Shown piece after piece: positions 17,343 through 26,165 of a DNA stretch of 28,618 nt. The stretch comes from Deltaproteobacteria bacterium (lineage in GTDB: Bacteria > Myxococcota_A > UBA9042 > DTJE01): positions 1 through 28,618 of the forward strand of contig JAADHL010000066.1 in assembly GCA_013151875.1 (NCBI GenBank). The letters run 5' to 3'. Made by a program: the position numbers and the translations under genes. Each line of letters starts with the position of its first letter. Positions within the stretch are counted from its first letter, which is position 1. The notes under the pieces were generated by a model that was not told the origin of the DNA, did no database searches, and saw only the letters and a program-made list of their open reading frames with translations.

Positions 17343-19286
17343 ATGAAAAGCGGCGATAACGGCGGCGAAAGACTACCGGTAATAGCTTTGGCCGGGCAGC
17401 CCAACTGCGGCAAGAGCACCCTGTTCAATGCGCTTGCCGGTTTCAAGGCCGACACCGGCAATTTTCCGGGCACCACCGTTTCGTATACCGCCAGCGAGGT
17501 CGTCGCAGATGGGCGACACGCCCGGATTATCGACCTGCCGGGCACCTATTCCATCTCGCCGCATGACGCGGCGGAGCTGGTGACCCGGAACTACCTCCTG
17601 TCCGGCAAGGCGGACGTGCTGGTCGCCGTGGTGGACGCATCGGTCCTGGCCCGCAGCATCGAGCTTACCCTGCAGCTGCTGGAGATGGGCGTTCCCATGG
17701 TGCTGGCCCTGAACATGGTCGACGAGGCCGAGCGCAAGGGCATCGTCGTGGACGTCGACGCGCTTCAAGAGCGCCTGGGAATCCCTGTCGTTCCCACGGT
17801 GGCGATACGGGGCAAGGGCGTGGTGCGCGTGGTATCCCGCGCCCTTGCCATGGTGGATGAGCCCAGTCACGGCAAGGTCCCCATCTATGACCGCGACGTT
17901 GAAGAGACGGTCAAGGGCCTTCTGGATCGGATGCCTGCCGGCCTGAGTGACGCCGTGGGCGCCCCCGCGAGGTTCGTGGCCCTGCGTTTATTGGAAGGCG
18001 ATCATGTGATCGAGGACCAGGCGCGGCGCGTTGATTCGGATTTTCTGGATTTCGCGCTGGCAGAAAGGAAGCGCCTGGCTCAACTGCACGACTGGCCCGA
18101 AGAGACCACCCTGTCCTCCCACCGTCACGCAGTGGCCATGGACCTGTTCGAGGAGGTCGCCCGCGTTGTTCCGCGCAAGCGCCGGTCGTTCAGGGACAGG
18201 CTGGACTCGGTGGTCATGCACCCGGTGCTGGGGCTCGTGGTGGCGGCGGCCGCGTTTGCGTCTTTGTTTCTGGCGGCCTTTTTGGTGGGTGACTGGCTGG
18301 CCGGCATGATAGGCGGGCCTTTTGAACGGCTTTCCCAGGTGATGGCCCACCTGGCCGCGGACAGCATCCTGTGGGCCGTTGCCAGGGGATTCGTTGAAGG
18401 CGTGGCCGGTGGCGCGGGCATCGTGCTGCCGTACCTTCTGCCGCTGCTTCTGATGATGTCGATCTATGAAGACGTCGGGTACCTGCCCAGGGCCGCGTAC
18501 ATGGTGGACGGCCTGCTGCACCGGATCGGCCTGCACGGCAAGAGCATAATCCCCTTGATCCTGGGCTACGGCTGCAACGTGCCCGCCATCATGGGGACGC
18601 GCATCCTGGAGACGCCTCGCGACAGGGTGCTGACGTCGCTGTTGGTGCCTTTCATCCCATGCTCGGCCAGGACCGTGGTAATCCTGGCCCTGGTGGCCGC
18701 GCTCCTCGGGCCCTGGTATGCCCTGGGCGTGTACGTGCTGAACATCCTTGTCACGGCCCTTGTGGGGCGGGCCCTGTCGTCAGTGGTCAAGGGTACGCAG
18801 GCCGGGCTTCTGATGGACGTGCCGCCGTATCGGACGCCCCCGGTGCGTTCGGTGCTGAAAAAGGTGTGGTTCCGGACCTACGAATTCCTGGTCGCTGCAT
18901 GGCCCATCCTGATCGTCGCATCAGTGGTCATGGGCGTTTTGGAGTACGTGGGGATCAATGATTGGGTGAATGCCTTTCTCAGCCCACTGACCGTGGGGGT
19001 GCTGGGTCTGCCCCAGGCCGTGGGCGTGACACTGTTCTTCGGATTGCTGCGCAAGGAACTGTCCTTGATTCTGCTCTTTCAGGCACTTGGAACCACTGAC
19101 GTGGCGTCGGTCATGACTCCGGCGCAGATCCTGGGATTCACCCTGTTCGTCACGTTCTATATCCCGTGCGTCGCCACCATCGCCACCATGGTGCGGGAAG
19201 TGGGCTGGCGCTGGGCCGGTGTCAGCGCGGCCCTGAACACCGCGGTGGCCATTGTCGCCGCCACCCTGGTTCGCTTCCTGTGGTGA
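17343..19286 (+). CDS. feoB: Ferrous iron transport protein B (GTPase-permease)
   Basis: A 647-residue inner-membrane Fe2+ importer. The N-terminal G domain has G1 GQPNCGKS (residues 18-25), G2/switch I around NFPGTTVS, G3 DLPGTYS, and G4 NMVD, followed by the guanine-dissociation-inhibitor-like helical region. From about residue 290 there are two 'Gate' halves with multiple membrane helices, including the conserved GYGCNVPAIMGTR and PFIPCSARTVV Cys motifs and the later YIPCVATIATM motif. FeoB of E. coli is longer (773) because of its tail; this length is common elsewhere. There is no separate FeoC. It is controlled with feoA by the Fur-box promoter at 17004-17031. It would provide iron for heme-rich enzymes such as those encoded at 21985-25637. 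Confidence 0.97.
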   Translation: MKSGDNGGERLPVIALAGQPNCGKSTLFNALAGFKADTGNFPGTTVSYTASEVVADGRHARIIDLPGTYSISPHDAAELVTRNYLLSGKADVLVAVVDASVLARSIELTLQLLEMGVPMVLALNMVDEAERKGIVVDVDALQERLGIPVVPTVAIRGKGVVRVVSRALAMVDEPSHGKVPIYDRDVEETVKGLLDRMPAGLSDAVGAPARFVALRLLEGDHVIEDQARRVDSDFLDFALAERKRLAQLHDWPEETTLSSHRHAVAMDLFEEVARVVPRKRRSFRDRLDSVVMHPVLGLVVAAAAFASLFLAAFLVGDWLAGMIGGPFERLSQVMAHLAADSILWAVARGFVEGVAGGAGIVLPYLLPLLLMMSIYEDVGYLPRAAYMVDGLLHRIGLHGKSIIPLILGYGCNVPAIMGTRILETPRDRVLTSLLVPFIPCSARTVVILALVAALLGPWYALGVYVLNILVTALVGRALSSVVKGTQAGLLMDVPPYRTPPVRSVLKKVWFRTYEFLVAAWPILIVASVVMGVLEYVGINDWVNAFLSPLTVGVLGLPQAVGVTLFFGLLRKELSLILLFQALGTTDVASVMTPAQILGFTLFVTFYIPCVATIATMVREVGWRWAGVSAALNTAVAIVAATLVRFLW

Positions 19287-19305
19287 CGGGTCCTCGCAAC
19301 CTCAA

Positions 19306-19334
19306 TTGACTTCGCAAATGCCCGGACCTATTCT
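19306..19334 (+). promoter_or_regulatory. Probable sigma-70-type promoter of lepB
   Basis: TTGACT (19306-19311) and TATTCT (19329-19334) have exactly 17 bases between them. The in-frame ATG at 19318 lies inside the promoter, so if this promoter is used that ATG would be upstream of the transcript, and translation would begin at the TTG at 19375 behind TAAGG. Confidence 0.5.
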
Positions 19335-19374
19335 TTGCCACCCCGGGGAAGCAGTCTCCGCGCAGGTAAGGCGA

Positions 19375-20298
19375 TTGAAAGGCGATTCGTCAGATTGTTC
19401 GACCAGAGAGGCCCGAAAGCTGGTCCGGGAAGTGTCCAAGGTGCTCAAGCGCAGGGGAGGGAGGCTCGAACCCACGGCAAAGGCCGCGATAGAATCCAGC
19501 CTGGCCGAGGTTCGAAATGCCTTGTCCGATGGGGGTGATGCGGATCGGCTGGCCGTGGGGTGCAAGGTCCTGAGGACGGAAGTGGGCCGTCGTTCACAGG
19601 TGTTGCGCAAGGCCACGGTCATGGAGTACGTCCAGTCCCTTGGCCTCGCTGTGGGAGTGGCCCTGCTGATCCGGGCGTTCATCATCGAGGCCTTCATGAT
19701 TCCCACGGGTTCCATGATCCCCACGCTGATGGTCGACGACCATATCTTTGTCAGCAAGTTCACCTACGGTTTCCGTATACCCTTTACCCACACGGACATT
19801 GTGGACGTAGGGGATCCGCAGAGGGGATCGGTGGCGGTGTTCGAGTATCCGGGCGAGGGCGAGGACAGGGGAAAGGACTTCATCAAGAGGATCGTCGCCG
19901 TGGGTGGGGACCGGGTCCGGCTCAAAGACAATACCTTGTATATCAACGGAAAACCCGTGCCCACCAAGGTGATCGGACAGGACGTGTCGTGCGATGACCG
20001 GACCCTGAGCGGTTGCAGGTGCGTCCGTCAGCAAGAGACCCTGAACGGTCACATCTATGTCACCCAGCACATGGCCACGTCCCCGGCGCGCGGCGGAATA
20101 GGTTGCGTCAACAACCCGGACTGGCCAATTGACGGCCCCGACGTTGTGGTGCCAGAGGGGCATGTCCTAGCCATGGGGGACAACCGGGACAACTCCAGCG
20201 ACGGGCGCTATTGGGGTTTCGTGCCCATCGAGAACTTCAAGGGCGAGGCCTTGTTCATCTGGTGGCCCATCGGCCGCGCCTTCCACGGGATTCAGTAA
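19375..20298 (+). CDS. lepB: Signal peptidase I with long cytoplasmic N-terminal extension
   Basis: The enzyme removes signal peptides from exported proteins at the outer face of the inner membrane. Motifs: a charged ~75-residue N-terminal region, one membrane helix (QSLGLAVGVALLIRAFIIEAFMIP), the nucleophile S113 in PTGSMIPTL, the general base K171 in DFIKRIVAVGGD, and the box E motif GDNRDNSSDGRYWGFV. There is also a Cys-rich insertion (around CDDRTLSGCRCVRQQ) before box E. The start is uncertain: I prefer the TTG at 19375 because a promoter covers the ATG at 19318; the frame is open back to 19252, where it overlaps feoB. The extended N-terminus with a possible coiled coil is seen in several delta-type LepB proteins. 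Confidence 0.9.
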   Translation: MKGDSSDCSTREARKLVREVSKVLKRRGGRLEPTAKAAIESSLAEVRNALSDGGDADRLAVGCKVLRTEVGRRSQVLRKATVMEYVQSLGLAVGVALLIRAFIIEAFMIPTGSMIPTLMVDDHIFVSKFTYGFRIPFTHTDIVDVGDPQRGSVAVFEYPGEGEDRGKDFIKRIVAVGGDRVRLKDNTLYINGKPVPTKVIGQDVSCDDRTLSGCRCVRQQETLNGHIYVTQHMATSPARGGIGCVNNPDWPIDGPDVVVPEGHVLAMGDNRDNSSDGRYWGFVPIENFKGEALFIWWPIGRAFHGIQ

Positions 20299-20411
20299 AC
20301 CAGTATCAACCTGGCCGCATTGTGCTCTCTTTGCCGTGATTCCCGACCTCGGTTTCTGGATTTGACGCCGCAAATAGGTTATTTCCATTTCTATCCGGAG
20401 CAGGAAGTTCC

Positions 20412-21530
20412 ATGGACGACCTTTCCCGGCGCGCCGTCATCGGAGTGGACTCCGGCAATACCAAGACCGCGGCGGTGTGCGTGACACTGGACGGCGAACT
20501 TGTGGCCCATAACCGGGTCGGGCCGTCGAACTATCAGACACTCGGTCCGCGCGGCGCCCTTGAGGTGCTGACTGAGGCGTGCCTGCCCCTGGCCGAGACC
20601 GCGGCAGTCGCGGGAAAAACCCTGGCCGGTTTTGGGTTCGGGCTTACTGGCCTCGACCGCCCCCGGGACGAGGCTGTGCTGGACCGTGTGACCGGAGAGC
20701 TGATTGCCTTGCTGGCCGAAACGACTCGCAGCCTCCAAGACGCCCCCAGAGTGATGGTCAACGACGCGGCCCTGGTGTTGAGGGCGGGCGTGGACGACGG
20801 AATAGGCGTGGCCGTGTCCTCCGGAACGGGGGGCAACTGCGTGGGCATGGGGCGCGACGGCAGGCGTACCCAGGTTGGTGGTCTTACCCGTGAACTGGGT
20901 GACGGAGGTGGCGCGTGCGACATCGCCCGAGCGGGCCTGAGGGCAGCGGGCAGGGCCAGGGACGGTCGCGATCCCCCCACCCGGATTACGGACCTGCTGC
21001 TTGAAAGGCTGGGCATCGAATCCATCGAGGACATCATGGAGTTCATGATCCCAGCGGACGATGCCGACGACGGCAGGGACAAAATGGGCCTGCGGGACAT
21101 CTTGGAGGCGCTGGGAGCACTGGCGCCGTTGGTCTTTCGGGCCGCTGCCGAGGGGGACCGGGTGGCCATCGGCATCCTCGAGGACGAGGGCAGGGACCTT
21201 GGCCTGTCGGTGGGCATCGCCGGAGCGCGGCTCGGGTTCAGCCGTGACGATGAGTTTCCACTGGTGCTTGGCGGCGGCGTGCTGGCAAATGCCGAGGATC
21301 CGACATTTGAAAAGGCCATTGTGGCAGAGGCCCGGACCCGCTTTCCCAGGATAGTGCCGATCAAGCTCCAGCACCACCCGGTCCTGGGCGCCGTGCTGCT
21401 GGCCCTGGATGCTTTGTCCCTGAATCCGGAATTTCACGGACTCGTCGCACCACTGAGCAACGGGTCTCTGCGCCGTCGGGTCGGTCCCTCAGTCACAGGG
21501 ATCTTCCAGGGATCTTCTGACCCAGGTTAA
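20412..21530 (+). CDS. BadF/BadG/BcrA/BcrD-type ATPase, N-acetylglucosamine-kinase-like
   Basis: A 372-residue member of the ASKHA (actin/hexokinase-like) fold. The phosphate-1 motif GVDSGNTKTAAVCV is at residues ~10-23, the adenosine/phosphate-2 region is seen at SSGTGGNCVGMGRDG, and GGLTRELGDGGGACDIAR corresponds to the GDEGSGYDIG signature of NAGK-like kinases. These enzymes phosphorylate N-acetylglucosamine or related sugars, often for cell wall recycling; the substrate here is inferred only. A ribosome site AGGAAG lies 4 bases before the ATG. The 113 bases upstream hold no clear promoter apart from an isolated TTGACG at 20362. Confidence 0.82.
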   Translation: MDDLSRRAVIGVDSGNTKTAAVCVTLDGELVAHNRVGPSNYQTLGPRGALEVLTEACLPLAETAAVAGKTLAGFGFGLTGLDRPRDEAVLDRVTGELIALLAETTRSLQDAPRVMVNDAALVLRAGVDDGIGVAVSSGTGGNCVGMGRDGRRTQVGGLTRELGDGGGACDIARAGLRAAGRARDGRDPPTRITDLLLERLGIESIEDIMEFMIPADDADDGRDKMGLRDILEALGALAPLVFRAAAEGDRVAIGILEDEGRDLGLSVGIAGARLGFSRDDEFPLVLGGGVLANAEDPTFEKAIVAEARTRFPRIVPIKLQHHPVLGAVLLALDALSLNPEFHGLVAPLSNGSLRRRVGPSVTGIFQGSSDPG

Positions 21531-21579
21531 TAAAAGCGCCGGAAAAACCTGAAAACCGGATCAACTGTCAGACTTGCCC

Positions 21580-21638
21580 TTGACAAGCGTTTTGGGCGTA
21601 GGTATCTAGATTGCGATATTCGGAGGTTGCTATATCGC
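21580..21638 (+). promoter_or_regulatory. Promoter and inverted-repeat operator of the sulfur operon
   Basis: TTGACA (21580-21585) is followed after 17 bases by a weak -10 TATCTA (21603-21608). Just downstream is a 7-base inverted repeat, GCGATAT (21613-21619) and ATATCGC (21632-21638), near the expected transcript start. The 12-base space between them contains GGAGG (21622-21626). This is a likely binding site for the ArsR-family repressor encoded right after it. As RNA the same repeat could pair and hide the GGAGG. Confidence 0.6.
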
Positions 21639-21639
21639 T

Positions 21640-21942
21640 ATGGCGACGCAACACGGACAGATTTCCGATGTAAAGGTCCTCAGGATGGTGGAGGTCCTCA
21701 AGGGTGTCTCCCATCCGCTACGGCTGCGGATAATCATCATGTTGTGTCGAAACGACCGCGACGTAACGCAGATGGTGGATGCCCTTGGCGTCAGGCAGAG
21801 CCTTGTGTCTCAGCACCTTGCCCACCTGAGGCTTACCGGGCTGGTGTCGGTGGATCGCAGCGGGGGCAGAGCGACCTACTCGTTGAAGGAACCATTGTTG
21901 AGGGACCTGGTGAAGTGCCTCAACAAGTGCGGCGAAAAATAA
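21640..21942 (+). CDS. ArsR-family winged-helix transcriptional regulator
   Basis: A 100-residue ArsR/SmtB-type repressor. The HPLRLRIIIMLC start of the winged helix, the recognition helix VRQSLVSQHLAHLRLTGLV and the wing with RSGGRATYSL are all typical. It lacks the ELCVCDL metal motif of arsenic sensors. Its Cys residues are C36 at the end of an early helix and C93 and C97 in the last helix. That layout resembles thiol/persulfide sensors such as BigR and SqrR in general (one early and one late Cys) but is not at identical positions, so persulfide sensing is inference. It lies first in a sulfur-type respiratory operon and starts directly after an inverted repeat, so autoregulation is likely. 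The ribosome site GGAGG is 13 bases from the ATG, longer than usual. Confidence 0.88.
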   Translation: MATQHGQISDVKVLRMVEVLKGVSHPLRLRIIIMLCRNDRDVTQMVDALGVRQSLVSQHLAHLRLTGLVSVDRSGGRATYSLKEPLLRDLVKCLNKCGEK

Positions 21943-21984
21943 GGGAGTTCGATCTTGAATCCGGTATTTGACAAGGAGTTGCCG

Positions 21985-23403
21985 ATGAAGACCTTGAAGC
22001 CGGTAAGGGGGGTCGTGCTGGGGATTGCCTCGGCCGCCCTCGTCGCGGTGGTCGTGTGGTGGTCGGTGGGGACAAAAGCGGACGACGCCAGGCCAACGCT
22101 TCCCGCACCCAGACCTCATCTGGATCACTCCGCGTTTTTCAACCAGCCGTTCAAGAACGGAGTGGACGTGACAAAGGCGTGCCTGAAGTGCCATCAGGAT
22201 GAGGCCAAGGAACTGCACGACACGCCTCACTGGCAGTGGCTCGGCGACGAAGAGAAGATCCCAGGTCGCGATGGCAAGGTACGGATTGGAAAAAAGAATG
22301 TCATCAACAACTTCTGCATCTCCATCAAGGGCAACTGGTCGTCATGCACCAAGTGCCACGCCGGGTACGGCTGGAAGGACCAGGACTTCGACTTCGACGA
22401 CACGAGCCACATGGATTGCCTGGTCTGCCACGACCATTCGGGCGGATACGCCAAGGACAAGGCGGGATGGCCGCGAAAGGACTCGGACCTGCTGGCCGCG
22501 GCCAAAAGCGTGGGCTACCCGACCCGGACGGCCTGCGGGTCGTGCCACAACTACGGGGGCGGCGGGCTGGCCGTGAAGCACGGAGACCTGGACTCCACCC
22601 TGGACAATCCCGACCCCGAGGACGATGTCCATATGGGCAAATACGGCTTTACTTGCGTGGATTGCCACGGCGGCAAGGGCCACACCATCAAGGGCAAGAC
22701 CATTTCCGTGAGCACCAACGACGAAAACGGCATCGGGTGCGCCGATTGCCATGGCGCTGCTCCGCATGAAAGCGAAAGGCTGAATCAGCACGCCGACAAG
22801 GTGGCCTGCCAGACGTGCCATATTCCGACGTTCGCCAACTCGATTCCCACGAAGATGTGGTGGGACTGGTCAAAGGCGGGTGACGACACGCGCAAGGACG
22901 ACATCCATCATTACCTGAAGATCAAGGGCGAGTTCAGGTACGCGAGCCACGTGACGCCCGAATACTACTGGTTCGATGGGACGGCCGAGCGCTATCTGCT
23001 GGGGGACAGGATCCCCGACGAGGGACCGGTACGGATCAACCATCCCGTGGGGGACAGGGACATTCCCGGCGCCAGGATATGGCCGTTCAAGGTGCACAGG
23101 GGCAAGCAGATATTCGACACTGTCAACCGTACCCTTTTGGCCCCGCTTACATCCGGAAAGGGCGGATTCTGGCACGACTTCGACTGGGACAAGGCGCTGC
23201 GCCTGGCCGTGAAATACACCGGCCTGCCCTACAGCGGCCACTATGGTTTCGTCAAGACCGAGATGTACTGGCCGATCAACCATATGGTCCAGCCGAAAAA
23301 CAAGGCGCTGAGGTGCGTGGATTGCCACGGCCCTCAGGGGAGGCTTGATTGGAAGGCCCTGGGATATCCCGGCGACCCGATGAATGAGGGGGTGCGGCCA
23401 TGA
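21985..23403 (+). CDS. Octaheme c-type cytochrome, tetrathionate reductase (OTR) family
   Basis: A 472-residue exported cytochrome with an N-terminal membrane/signal segment (residues ~8-30) and exactly eight CXXCH heme sites, starting at about residues 66, 121, 145, 184, 224, 252, 275 and 444. NNFCIS (C111) and VKHGDLD (K198) match conserved parts of the OTR family; from memory, Shewanella OTR uses an Asn-x-x-Cys and a Lys axial ligand at its active heme. OTR reduces tetrathionate in vitro, also nitrite and hydroxylamine; the physiological substrate is uncertain. The ATG at 21985 is chosen over the TTG at 21955 because AAGGAG lies 6 bases upstream. Its stop overlaps the next start (ATGA at 23400-23403), so translation is coupled with the likely electron-donating partner. 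Confidence 0.93.
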   Translation: MKTLKPVRGVVLGIASAALVAVVVWWSVGTKADDARPTLPAPRPHLDHSAFFNQPFKNGVDVTKACLKCHQDEAKELHDTPHWQWLGDEEKIPGRDGKVRIGKKNVINNFCISIKGNWSSCTKCHAGYGWKDQDFDFDDTSHMDCLVCHDHSGGYAKDKAGWPRKDSDLLAAAKSVGYPTRTACGSCHNYGGGGLAVKHGDLDSTLDNPDPEDDVHMGKYGFTCVDCHGGKGHTIKGKTISVSTNDENGIGCADCHGAAPHESERLNQHADKVACQTCHIPTFANSIPTKMWWDWSKAGDDTRKDDIHHYLKIKGEFRYASHVTPEYYWFDGTAERYLLGDRIPDEGPVRINHPVGDRDIPGARIWPFKVHRGKQIFDTVNRTLLAPLTSGKGGFWHDFDWDKALRLAVKYTGLPYSGHYGFVKTEMYWPINHMVQPKNKALRCVDCHGPQGRLDWKALGYPGDPMNEGVRP

Positions 23404-25637
23404 AAACGCTTGCTGTGCTGACTCTTGGTTTCACCATTGTTGTTCCCGCTTTCGGCGCGGAGCATATTCATCCGGCGTTCGCGCTGAAGGACTGGGCTGG
23501 AAATACTGTTTTCGATGAGGCGGCTGGGGTGTCGGATATGACGACCTGCGGCCAGTGCCACGACACTGCCTACATTCAGGCGCACAACACCCATAAGGAG
23601 CACGGTCAGGATGTTTCGTGTTTTCAGTGCCACCTGAAAGGGGGACTTGAGGGGCTGGAACCGGAGGACTTCAACGGGCAGGGTCTGTTGAAAAAACCTA
23701 TGACGCCGCCCGATTGCAATACCTGCGGCCAGTGCCACGGCATGGTGCATCAGGACAAGAAGTTTCTGGAGATCGGGCCCGAAATCCTGGAGGGCAAAGA
23801 GGTCGGCCCGTTTGGGCGCACGCTTCAGACCGGCGAGATCTTTTCGCCGCAGATAATCACCTTTTCGCACATCGACCTCAAGGACAAGTACAAGCTGGAT
23901 TATCCTTGGGACATCCATGCCGAGCGCGGCGTTCACTGCACTGCATGCCACTTTCCAGCCAACGACCCTGCCAGGCCGGACCTGACCACGCGCAAGGGAC
24001 CCAAGCACTTGAAGAGGGACCCCAGAACGCTCGACCTGGGTTCGTACCTCAAGAAACCGGATCACAGGTTCGCGGCTGCGCAGTGCGAGGCCTGCCACGA
24101 CACGGTCAAGGCGCATCCGAATCTGCCCTACCCCAGGCGCCACATGGAAGCCCTTTCGTGCCAGGCGTGTCATGTTCCGACGTTGAGGGGTCCGGCCCTC
24201 GAATCCACCGACAGGACGGTGGTCACGTCGAAAAACGGCCCCAGGATGACCTTCAGGGGCGTGGACGTCGGCCATGGTCCCGATTATCCGAACACCTGGT
24301 TCTACAAGGGGTACAGCCCGGCCCTCCTTCATGAAGGCGGTAAGGACCGTTTCGCTCCGTTCAACCTGGTCACGACCTGGCAATGGATCGAGGGCGATTC
24401 GGGCGAGCCGGTGCCTTTCGAGACCGTGCGCAAGGCGTTCAAGGGGGAGGATGGTGAATACCTGCCAGGACTGAAGGCCCTGTTCGACAAGAACCATGAC
24501 GGCCGTATCGACAGCTCTGAATTGGTGCTTGACTCCAGGGACAAGACGGATGCGATCCGGACCCGCCTGGAAAGCCTGGGCGTAAAGTCGCCTCGCATCG
24601 TGGGTACGGTCGGGTCCCATCCGATCAGGCACGGCGTGGTGGCCGGAAAATGGGTGGAAAACGACTGCCGGACCTGCCACGGCGTCGAGTCCAGGTTCAA
24701 CGAGGCGATCCCCCTGGCCTCGGGCCCGTTCCCCGGGGGTGTGTCGCCGACACTGGACAAAAAGACCAAGGCGCTGATAGCCGGACGCAGGCTGGAGGAT
24801 CGGGGGGGGGGCCTGGTTCTGGGAGGAAACGAGGAACCGGAAGGGCACTACGTGCTGGGACACAGCCGCCGTCCCTGGAGCGACTGGTTCGGGTTCTGGG
24901 TCTTCGTGCTGTCCGTCCTGGGCGTGGCCGTTCACGGAACCATGAGGATGCTGAGCCGGCGTAAACACGCGCAGGCCCCGGGAGGTACGCTGGAAAAGGT
25001 CTATATGTACGGCGTGTACGAGAGGATCTGGCACTGGACCATGGCCCTTGGCATCATCATGCTGCTGTTGACTGGATTTCAGATCCACTATTCGCAGGGA
25101 TTCGCGCTGATGGCCTTTCCCACGGCCGTATTCGTGCACAACTTCTTTGCGGTCGTGCTGCTGATAAATGCCTTCCTGGGCATGTTCTTCCATCTGGCGA
25201 CGGGCGAAATAAGACAGTTCATTCCGGAAGGGGCCGGCCTTTTGAGACGTCTGTGGATCCAGGCGGTCTTTTACGGAAAGGGCATCTTTGCCGGGGCTTC
25301 GCACCCATTCCTGAAGACCCGCATGCACAAGCTGAATCCGTTGCAGCAGTTCACGTACGTGGGCCTTCTGAACGTGCTGTTCCCCTTCCAGGTGGTCACC
25401 GGTCTATTGTTGTGGCTGGCTGGTCTGATGCCTGAGGACACGGTCGCGTTCGGCGGTCTGTCCGTCGTGGCGCCCCTGCACAACCTGGGTTCATGGATGT
25501 TCCTGTCCTTCCTGGTGGTGCATGTCTACCTGACCACCACCGGACACACGATCACGTCCAATATCAAGGCCATGTTTACGGGGTGGGACATCAGCGAGGA
25601 TGAGCCCCACGAGACATCTCGAGGAGAAGCGTCATGA
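23400..25637 (+). CDS. Heptaheme cytochrome c fused to a membrane cytochrome b, with an EF-hand loop
   Basis: A 745-residue fusion. A signal peptide (cleaved after about AFGA) leads to a periplasmic region with seven CXXCH sites at about residues 50, 74, 109, 180, 229, 254 and 423. Residues 363-374 form a canonical EF-hand calcium loop (DKNHDGRIDSSE: D1, N3, D5, G6, I8, E12) within the large gap before the last heme. From about 495 on there is a membrane domain with several helices and conserved His (RIWHWTMA, VHNFF, MFFHLATGE, PLHNLGSW, VVHVYLTTTGHT), like the b-type di-heme subunits of formate dehydrogenase and Ni-hydrogenase. It probably oxidises quinol and feeds the octaheme enzyme, or works in reverse. 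It overlaps both neighbours by ATGA (23400-23403 and 25634-25637). Confidence 0.88.
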   Translation: MKTLAVLTLGFTIVVPAFGAEHIHPAFALKDWAGNTVFDEAAGVSDMTTCGQCHDTAYIQAHNTHKEHGQDVSCFQCHLKGGLEGLEPEDFNGQGLLKKPMTPPDCNTCGQCHGMVHQDKKFLEIGPEILEGKEVGPFGRTLQTGEIFSPQIITFSHIDLKDKYKLDYPWDIHAERGVHCTACHFPANDPARPDLTTRKGPKHLKRDPRTLDLGSYLKKPDHRFAAAQCEACHDTVKAHPNLPYPRRHMEALSCQACHVPTLRGPALESTDRTVVTSKNGPRMTFRGVDVGHGPDYPNTWFYKGYSPALLHEGGKDRFAPFNLVTTWQWIEGDSGEPVPFETVRKAFKGEDGEYLPGLKALFDKNHDGRIDSSELVLDSRDKTDAIRTRLESLGVKSPRIVGTVGSHPIRHGVVAGKWVENDCRTCHGVESRFNEAIPLASGPFPGGVSPTLDKKTKALIAGRRLEDRGGGLVLGGNEEPEGHYVLGHSRRPWSDWFGFWVFVLSVLGVAVHGTMRMLSRRKHAQAPGGTLEKVYMYGVYERIWHWTMALGIIMLLLTGFQIHYSQGFALMAFPTAVFVHNFFAVVLLINAFLGMFFHLATGEIRQFIPEGAGLLRRLWIQAVFYGKGIFAGASHPFLKTRMHKLNPLQQFTYVGLLNVLFPFQVVTGLLLWLAGLMPEDTVAFGGLSVVAPLHNLGSWMFLSFLVVHVYLTTTGHTITSNIKAMFTGWDISEDEPHETSRGEAS

Positions 25638-26152
25638 GCAATTCAAGGGGCGGTTACGTGAATCCCTATCTTTCTGGGGCCGTTCTGGGCCTGGTGCTGT
25701 TCGGGGCGTTCTGGTTGACCGGCGGGGGCCTTGGCGCCTCGGGCGGCATAAACCGGATTCAACTTGCGGTGGCCCAGAAAGTAGTGCCCGACGTGGTGGA
25801 CCATAACGCCTATTTCGCTCATACGGCGGGCGGCAGCAAGAACCCTTTGGCCAATCCCCTCGTGCCCATGCTGGCAGGCGTCGTGTTGGGAGGCTTTTTG
25901 TCGGGCCTGGCCTTCAAACGCGTGAAGGTCGAAGTGCGCAAGGGCCCCAGCATCAGCGTGCGCAACAGGCTGATACTGGCGCTTGTAGGCGGGATCATCA
26001 TGGGTTGGGGCGCCAGGATGGCCAGGGGATGCACGTCAGGCCAGGGGCTCAGCGGTGGCGCGGTCCTATCGGCCGGTAGCTGGGCATTCTTGATGGCTTT
26101 CTTTGCCGGCGGCTACGCCATGGCCTGGTTCGTTCGCAAGACGTGGAACTGA
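25634..26152 (+). CDS. YeeE/YedE-family transporter, first half (TsuA-like)
   Basis: A 172-residue membrane protein with about four hydrophobic segments and the family motif ARGCTSGQGLSGG (Cys at about residue 136). YeeE/TsuA proteins carry thiosulfate or related sulfur anions across the inner membrane using conserved Cys residues. A single-chain TsuA has two such halves; here this protein carries the first half (GCTSG) and the next gene carries the second (GFCPGTS). The pair is probably a heterodimeric transporter. Its ATG overlaps the stop of the cytochrome b fusion and it ends 13 bases before the next start. The region between the first helix and the rest (about residues 45-75) appears periplasmic. 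Confidence 0.85.
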   Translation: MSNSRGGYVNPYLSGAVLGLVLFGAFWLTGGGLGASGGINRIQLAVAQKVVPDVVDHNAYFAHTAGGSKNPLANPLVPMLAGVVLGGFLSGLAFKRVKVEVRKGPSISVRNRLILALVGGIIMGWGARMARGCTSGQGLSGGAVLSAGSWAFLMAFFAGGYAMAWFVRKTWN

Positions 26153-26165
26153 GGGAGGTGGCGAG

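Noticed and set aside
23334..25328. Long minus-strand open frame of ~660 codons
   Set aside because: It is the antisense shadow of the octaheme and heptaheme cytochrome genes, whose plus-strand heme motifs are unmistakable; its protein has no recognisable features.
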